Positions 6,380-9,728 of a stretch of 9,728 nt of DNA are shown in pieces. The stretch is from Pseudomonadota bacterium (GTDB taxonomy: Bacteria; Pseudomonadota; Gammaproteobacteria; Enterobacterales; Enterobacteriaceae), in the NCBI GenBank assembly GCA_023425455.1, contig JAFACP010000192.1, positions 1 through 9,728 of the forward strand. The letters run 5' to 3'. Below the pieces are notes generated by a model. It saw only the letters and a list, made by a program, of their open reading frames with translations. It ran no database searches and was not told where the DNA came from. Numbering within the stretch: the first letter of the stretch is position 1; every line of letters starts with the position of its first letter. Both the position numbers and the translations under genes were made by a program.

Positions 6380-7605
6380 CGCAATTCCTGAGAAACCTTT
6401 TCTGCTGAAGTCAGTATGTGCTCACTCTTATTGTCTGGGCCGCGATATGTCTGTCTGTCCAGTCGCCCGCTCAGGCTAATCAACAGGAAGGCCACGAATA
6501 CAATCCCTGCGCCGATCCACGGCGTTTGCGTCAGGCCGAAATGGGCAACGGTTTGTCCGCCAATAACAGAGCCAAGCGCAATACCGATATTAAACGCCGC
6601 AATGTTCAGTCCGGATGCCACATCTACCGCATTAGGCGTGTAACGTTCTGCTTTCTGTACCACATAGACCTGAAGTCCTGGCACGTTGCCAAATGCAAAA
6701 ATGCCCATCACCAGTAGGGTGGCCAGCGCCAGATAGTGGCTTGATGCCGTGAACTGGAAGATCAGCAGCAGTACAACCAGCGCCGCGAAGATGAACTTAA
6801 GCGCCGGCACCGCGTCATGTTTATCGGCCAGTTTTCCCCCCCAGATATTGCCGATGGCGACAGAAATACCGTAACCCAGCAGGATCCAGCTCACGGCATC
6901 AGGAGAAAAGCCAGCGAGATCCTGCATCATCGGCGCCAGAAACGTAAACGCGGTGAATACCCCGCCATAGCCCAGGGCGGTAATGGCATAAATAATAAGC
7001 AGACGTGGATGCGTTAAGACCTGTCGTTGCTCTTTGAGGCTTGTTGTCGCACGGCCAGCAATATTGGCGGGCACAAGCAGCAGGCTGGCGATCAGTGCAA
7101 TCACGCCGAGCAGCGAGACGGCAAGAAACGTTTCACGCCAGCCAACATGCTGGCCGATGAAGGTTCCCAGCGGGACGCCTGTCACCAGTGCAACGGTAAG
7201 CCCGCCAAACATAATCGCGATAGCAGATGCCGCTTTTTCTTTTGCCACCAGGCTGGTCGCAATTGTTGAGCCAATCGAGAAAAATACGCCGTGCGCAAGG
7301 CCCGTCAGTAGTCGGGCAATAACCAGCGTACTGTAGCCCGGAGCCTGCCAGGCAAGGAGATTCCCGGCGGTGAATAGCACCATCAGCGCGACTAACAGCG
7401 GCTTGCGTGGAAAACGTGCGGTGAGCGCGGTGAGCACCGGCGCACCGATGGCCACGCCCAGCGCGTAGATAGAAACCAGCAGCCCGGCTGAGGGCAGCGA
7501 GACAGCAAGCTGGTCCGCAATTGCGGGAACCAGCCCGACAATGACAAACTCCGTCGTGCCGATTGCAAAAGCACTGATCGTCAGGGCAAGTAGCGCCAGT
7601 GGCAT
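6376..7605 (-). CDS. MFS transporter, DHA1 (AraJ/YdhP-like) efflux family
   Basis: This is a 409-residue inner-membrane protein with about 12 hydrophobic helices, typical of proton-coupled major facilitator exporters. The first helix carries the GTTEF signature with E19. LTARFPRKPLL (61-71) is the cytoplasmic loop 2-3 (motif A-like). R98 in VIARLLTGLAHG corresponds to motif B, and TGVPLGTFIG (142-151) to the TM5 exporter motif C. WGGKLADKHD (255-264) repeats motif A in the second half. The tail after about 384 is hydrophilic. The substrate is unknown: AraJ/YdhP-like members are annotated as sugar or drug exporters. The ATG has GGAG (7615-7612) at a 6-base gap. It diverges from the LysR gene yafC, suggesting control by it. 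I do not recall this gene between yafC and yafD in E. coli K-12. Confidence 0.93.
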   Translation of the reverse strand: MPLALLALTISAFAIGTTEFVIVGLVPAIADQLAVSLPSAGLLVSIYALGVAIGAPVLTALTARFPRKPLLVALMVLFTAGNLLAWQAPGYSTLVIARLLTGLAHGVFFSIGSTIATSLVAKEKAASAIAIMFGGLTVALVTGVPLGTFIGQHVGWRETFLAVSLLGVIALIASLLLVPANIAGRATTSLKEQRQVLTHPRLLIIYAITALGYGGVFTAFTFLAPMMQDLAGFSPDAVSWILLGYGISVAIGNIWGGKLADKHDAVPALKFIFAALVVLLLIFQFTASSHYLALATLLVMGIFAFGNVPGLQVYVVQKAERYTPNAVDVASGLNIAAFNIGIALGSVIGGQTVAHFGLTQTPWIGAGIVFVAFLLISLSGRLDRQTYRGPDNKSEHILTSAEKVSQELR

Positions 7606-7709
7606 AAAATACTCCGTATCATCAGGATTAAGATGACAGGCAGTATGCGCCGGTGATTAAATAACAAAAACACCCATAATCTCAATATAATTTTGCGGAT
7701 GGTGCAACA
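7606..7709. promoter_or_regulatory. divergent control region between yafC and the MFS gene
   Basis: This AT-rich spacer of 104 bases holds both start regions. On the minus strand a candidate MFS promoter is TTGAGA (7685-7680), a 16-base spacer and TATTTA (7663-7658). On the plus strand, -10-like CATAAT (7675-7680) and TATAAT (7686-7691) face yafC, without a clear -35. The two promoters would thus overlap, as is usual for a LysR regulator and a divergent target. A spaced ATTA (7656-7659) and TAAT (7677-7680) are a possible but unproven operator. The ribosome binding site for yafC is weak (GGATGG, 7697-7702). Confidence 0.5.
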
Positions 7710-8621
7710 ATGAAAGCAACCTCAGAAGAGCTGACTATTTTTGTCGCGGTGGTTGAAAGCGGCAGTTTTAGCCGCGCAGCAGAACAGCTTGGGCAAGCCA
7801 ACTCCGCAGTCAGCCGCTCGGTGAAGAAGCTGGAGATGAAGCTGGGCGTAAGCTTGCTTAACCGGACAACGCGCCAGCTGAGCCTGACGGAAGAGGGAGA
7901 GCGCTATTTTCGGCGCGTACAGTCTGTGCTGCAGGAAATGGCGGCAGCAGAAACCGAAATTATGGAGACGCGCAGTACGCCACGCGGTCTGCTGCGCATT
8001 GATGCGGCGACCCCGGTCATTTTGCACTTCCTGATGCCGCTGGTTAAGCCATTCCGCGAGCGGTACCCCGAGATGACGTTATCGCTGGTCTCCTCTGAAA
8101 CCTTCATTAACCTGATAGAGAGGAAAGTTGATGTGGCGATTCGGGCTGGCACCCTGACGGACTCAAGCCTGCGCGCTCGCCCGCTCTTTACCAGCTACCG
8201 TAAAATTATCGCTTCCCCGCAGTATATCGCCCGGTTTGGCAGGCCTGAAACGGTTGACGATCTCCGTCAGCATCTGTGCCTGGGGTTCACCGAGCCTGTG
8301 TCACTGAATACCTGGCCTGTCGCCTGCCACGACGGGCAACTGCATGAGATAACCAGCGCCCTCTCCTCCAACAGCGGCGAGACGCTCAAGCAGCTATGTC
8401 TGGAGGGAAATGGAATTGCCTGTCTGTCCGATTACATGATTGATAAGGAAATTGCTCGCGGTGAGCTGGTAGAGCTGATGGCTGATAAACGCCTGCCGGT
8501 AGAGATGCCTTTCAGCGCGGTCTATTACAGCGACAGAGCCGTCAGTACCCGTATACGGGCCTTCATCGACTTTCTGAGCGAACATGTTAAAACAGCTCCT
8601 GAAGGAGCTGTTCGGGGGTGA
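7710..8621 (+). CDS. yafC: LysR-family transcriptional regulator YafC
   Basis: YafC is a LysR-type DNA-binding regulator whose inducer and targets are not established. The 303-residue protein is of family length and very close to the E. coli YafC I recall (304 residues). The N-terminal winged helix-turn-helix spans about 5-65, with the helix-turn-helix [20 protein letters not shown] at 19-38 and the wing [12 protein letters not shown]. The rest (about 90-295) is the periplasmic-binding-protein-like effector domain, including [17 protein letters not shown] and [15 protein letters not shown]. It diverges from the MFS exporter gene, the classical arrangement for a LysR regulator and its target, and converges on dkgB with a 20-base gap. 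The last codons contain a perfect inverted repeat that probably serves as the dkgB terminator. Confidence 0.95.
   Translation: MKATSEELTIFVAVVESGSFSRAAEQLGQANSAVSRSVKKLEMKLGVSLLNRTTRQLSLTEEGERYFRRVQSVLQEMAAAETEIMETRSTPRGLLRIDAATPVILHFLMPLVKPFRERYPEMTLSLVSSETFINLIERKVDVAIRAGTLTDSSLRARPLFTSYRKIIASPQYIARFGRPETVDDLRQHLCLGFTEPVSLNTWPVACHDGQLHEITSALSSNSGETLKQLCLEGNGIACLSDYMIDKEIARGELVELMADKRLPVEMPFSAVYYSDRAVSTRIRAFIDFLSEHVKTAPEGAVRG
8583..8612 (-). terminator. probable dkgB terminator inside the yafC 3' coding end
   Basis: A perfect 9-bp inverted repeat, AACAGCTCC (8591-8599) and GGAGCTGTT (8604-8612), surrounds a 4-base loop. On the minus strand it lies 29 bases after the dkgB stop and is followed by TTTTAACATG, a short T-tract, whereas on the plus strand C and G residues follow. 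The direction therefore favours dkgB rather than yafC. The T-tract is short, so efficiency is uncertain. Confidence 0.6.
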
Positions 8622-8641
8622 AGGTACAGAGGGGGTGATGA

Positions 8642-9445
8642 TTAATCCCAGTGCGGGGCTAAACCTTCCGGGCTGACCAGGCGGCCGTTGCAGTCCAGTG
8701 CAGCGATCGCTTTTTTATCTTCTTCATCAAGTACAAGATCCCCGGCCCGCAGGTTGCTGAGCAGATTTTCGCGTTTTGTTGAAGAGGGGATCACCGCGTA
8801 GCCTTCTCCCATCGCCCATGCCAGAATCACCTGTGCAGCGGTCGCATTGTGCTTTTGCGCAATGCCGACAATCACATCATCCTGCAGCGCTTTACCATAC
8901 GCCAGGGTCATGTAGGAGGTGATGTGGATCCCGTGCTGCCTGGCCCAGTCGACGACCTTGCGATTTTGCAGGTAGGGGGAGAGCTCAATCTGATTGGTGG
9001 CAATATTCTCAGCGCCAACAGCCGTAATGGCCTGTTCCATCAGGGGGATCGTGAAGTTAGAGATGCCAATTTCACGGGTTAAGCCCTGCGCTTTTGCCTC
9101 CAGCAGCGCCTGCATAAATGTCTCCACGGAGACCGCATCAATGGGTGAAGGCCAGTGAATAAGCGTGAGATCGACGTAATCAGTACGCAGTTTCTGCAGG
9201 CTCTCTTTCAGAGAAGGAATGAGCTTGTCCTTGCTGAGGTTCTCCGTCCAGATTTTCGTGGTGATATAAAGCGCGTCACGCGCTACCCCACTCTCCTCAA
9301 TTGCCTGACCCACAGCGGCTTCGTTTTCATAGATTTGTGCCGTATCAATGGCGCGATAGCCCAGCTCAAGAGCTGTTTTTACGGATTCGATGACCACGTC
9401 GTCTTTCAGGCGAAATGTGCCAAGACCAAATGCAGGGATCGTCAT
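8642..9445 (-). CDS. dkgB: 2,5-diketo-D-gluconate reductase B / methylglyoxal reductase (aldo-keto reductase)
   Basis: DkgB is a cytosolic NADPH-dependent aldo-keto reductase. It reduces 2,5-diketo-D-gluconate and small aldehydes, including methylglyoxal. The 267-residue product has the E. coli length and very high similarity. The catalytic tetrad is visible: D34 and Y39 in [10 protein letters not shown]64 in ITTKIW and H97 in LIHWPS. EIGISN (125-130) and the cofactor-binding IPSSTKREN (219-227) are intact. I chose the ATG at 9445 because it matches the family N-terminus ([13 protein letters not shown]) and has GAGGA (9454-9450) upstream. The same frame stays open for 105 more bases, to 9550, but that extension does not look like aldo-keto reductase sequence. 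It converges on yafC and lies downstream of the tRNA-Asp terminator. Confidence 0.96.
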   Translation of the reverse strand: MTIPAFGLGTFRLKDDVVIESVKTALELGYRAIDTAQIYENEAAVGQAIEESGVARDALYITTKIWTENLSKDKLIPSLKESLQKLRTDYVDLTLIHWPSPIDAVSVETFMQALLEAKAQGLTREIGISNFTIPLMEQAITAVGAENIATNQIELSPYLQNRKVVDWARQHGIHITSYMTLAYGKALQDDVIVGIAQKHNATAAQVILAWAMGEGYAVIPSSTKRENLLSNLRAGDLVLDEEDKKAIAALDCNGRLVSPEGLAPHWD

Positions 9446-9570
9446 ATTTTCCTCATTAATTATCATGTTTGTTGGCTGAGGAGAATTATTGCCGTTGCGG
9501 TCATACAGAAAAAGGGTGTAAAACGCAGAGGATTTTTGCACATTCAGCAAGAATCAGGAGACAGATAAGA
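9446..9570 (-). promoter_or_regulatory. dkgB upstream region
   Basis: About 125 bases lie between the tRNA terminator and the dkgB ATG. Since that terminator should block read-through from the rRNA operon, the dkgB promoter is expected here. I could not find a pair of boxes with acceptable spacing, so only the location is inferred. The ribosome binding site GAGGA is at 9454-9450. Confidence 0.35.
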
Positions 9571-9601
9571 AAAAAGCCCTGAGCGTTAACTCAGGGCTTT
9601 T
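9562..9601 (-). terminator. rho-independent terminator after the second tRNA-Asp (end of the rRNA operon)
   Basis: AAAAGCCCTGAG (9572-9583) and CTCAGGGCTTTT (9590-9601) form a perfect 12-bp stem with a 6-base loop. On the minus strand it begins 6 bases after the tRNA 3' end and is followed by TTTTTTCTTATC (complement of the A-run at 9564-9575). It should end the whole rRNA-tRNA transcript. Confidence 0.92.
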
Positions 9602-9607
9602 AATAAG

Positions 9608-9684
9608 TGGCGGAACGGACGGGACTCGAACCCGCGACCCCCTGCGTGACAGGCAGGTATTCTAACCGACTGAACTACCGCTCC
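9608..9684 (-). tRNA. aspU: tRNA-Asp (anticodon GUC), aspU position, distal gene of an rRNA operon
   Basis: This is the second 77-base aspartate tRNA, identical over its full length to the copy at 177-253: anticodon GTC, encoded CCA and standard T and D arms. Unlike the first copy it has no promoter in front of it. Upstream on the minus strand is spacer sequence like that after the 5S gene of E. coli rrnH, so it is probably co-transcribed with the rRNA operon and released by RNase processing. The symbol aspU rests on its position next to dkgB. Confidence 0.97.
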
Positions 9685-9728
9685 ACCGAAGACTTCTGTA
9701 ACCACCGGATTTATGCACCGGCTTACTA
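9685..9728 (-). other. distal spacer of an rRNA operon (between 5S rRNA and tRNA-Asp)
   Basis: On the minus strand these bases read TAGTAAGCCGGT, then CCGGTGGTTACAG and TTCGGT immediately before the tRNA. From memory this closely resembles the E. coli spacer between rrfH and aspU, including the CCGG-containing stem (GCCGG with CCGGT). It implies that a 5S rRNA gene ends just outside the window. No rRNA bases themselves can be shown here. Confidence 0.65.

Noticed and set aside
2399..9445. Methylglyoxal detoxification cluster formed by gloB and dkgB
   Set aside because: Both enzymes can act on this pathway, but they are over 5 kb apart, on opposite strands, with unrelated genes between them; this is probably ancestral synteny rather than a functional unit.
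9446..9550. In-frame 35-residue N-terminal extension of dkgB
   Set aside because: It does not resemble aldo-keto reductases, includes a likely promoter region, and a good ribosome binding site precedes the internal ATG at 9445.
1..9728. Undescribed defence, mobile or biosynthetic system
   Set aside because: Every gene except the MFS exporter is a recognisable core enterobacterial gene in conserved order. No integrase, transposase, toxin-antitoxin pair, repeat array or unusual composition block was seen.

Overview
The window is an ordinary chromosomal core region of a member of the Enterobacteriaceae (an Enterobacter, Klebsiella, Citrobacter or Lelliottia-like relative of E. coli). Almost every protein is a recognisable, full-length orthologue of an E. 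coli K-12 gene. Gene order and relative orientation match, from memory, the E. coli segment that runs from the end of the rrnH ribosomal operon to aspV, read here in reverse. It is not E. coli itself: the proteins differ throughout and one extra gene is present. I see no insertion sequence, CRISPR array, prophage gene or plasmid function.

Layout, left to right: an unassigned 5' edge (1-120); a tRNA-Asp gene with its own promoter and terminator (aspV position, minus strand); dnaQ (minus), divergent from rnhA (plus); rnhA meets yafS (minus) tail to tail with no spacer; gloB (plus) diverges from yafS and is followed by mltD (plus). A strong bidirectional hairpin terminator separates mltD from the minus-strand yafD-yafE pair. 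Upstream of yafD lies an MFS exporter gene (minus) that I do not recall at this place in K-12. It diverges from yafC, a LysR-type regulator (plus). yafC converges on dkgB (minus). At the right edge are a rho-independent terminator and a second, sequence-identical tRNA-Asp (aspU position), preceded by spacer sequence typical of the region just after a 5S rRNA gene. The window therefore starts just beyond the distal end of an rRNA operon that is transcribed leftwards into it.

Functions: replication fidelity and RNA-primer/R-loop removal (dnaQ, rnhA), methylglyoxal and aldehyde detoxification (gloB, dkgB), cell-wall remodelling (mltD), two putative SAM methyltransferases (yafS, yafE), an EEP-family phosphohydrolase (yafD), and a regulator/exporter pair (yafC plus the MFS gene).

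The points most worth a second look are small-scale: the MFS gene inserted beside yafC, a promoter and 5'-end hairpin for yafD that overlap the end of the MFS gene, a dkgB terminator embedded in the yafC coding sequence, and the two identical tRNA-Asp genes flanking about 9.4 kb. I found no undescribed multi-gene system.
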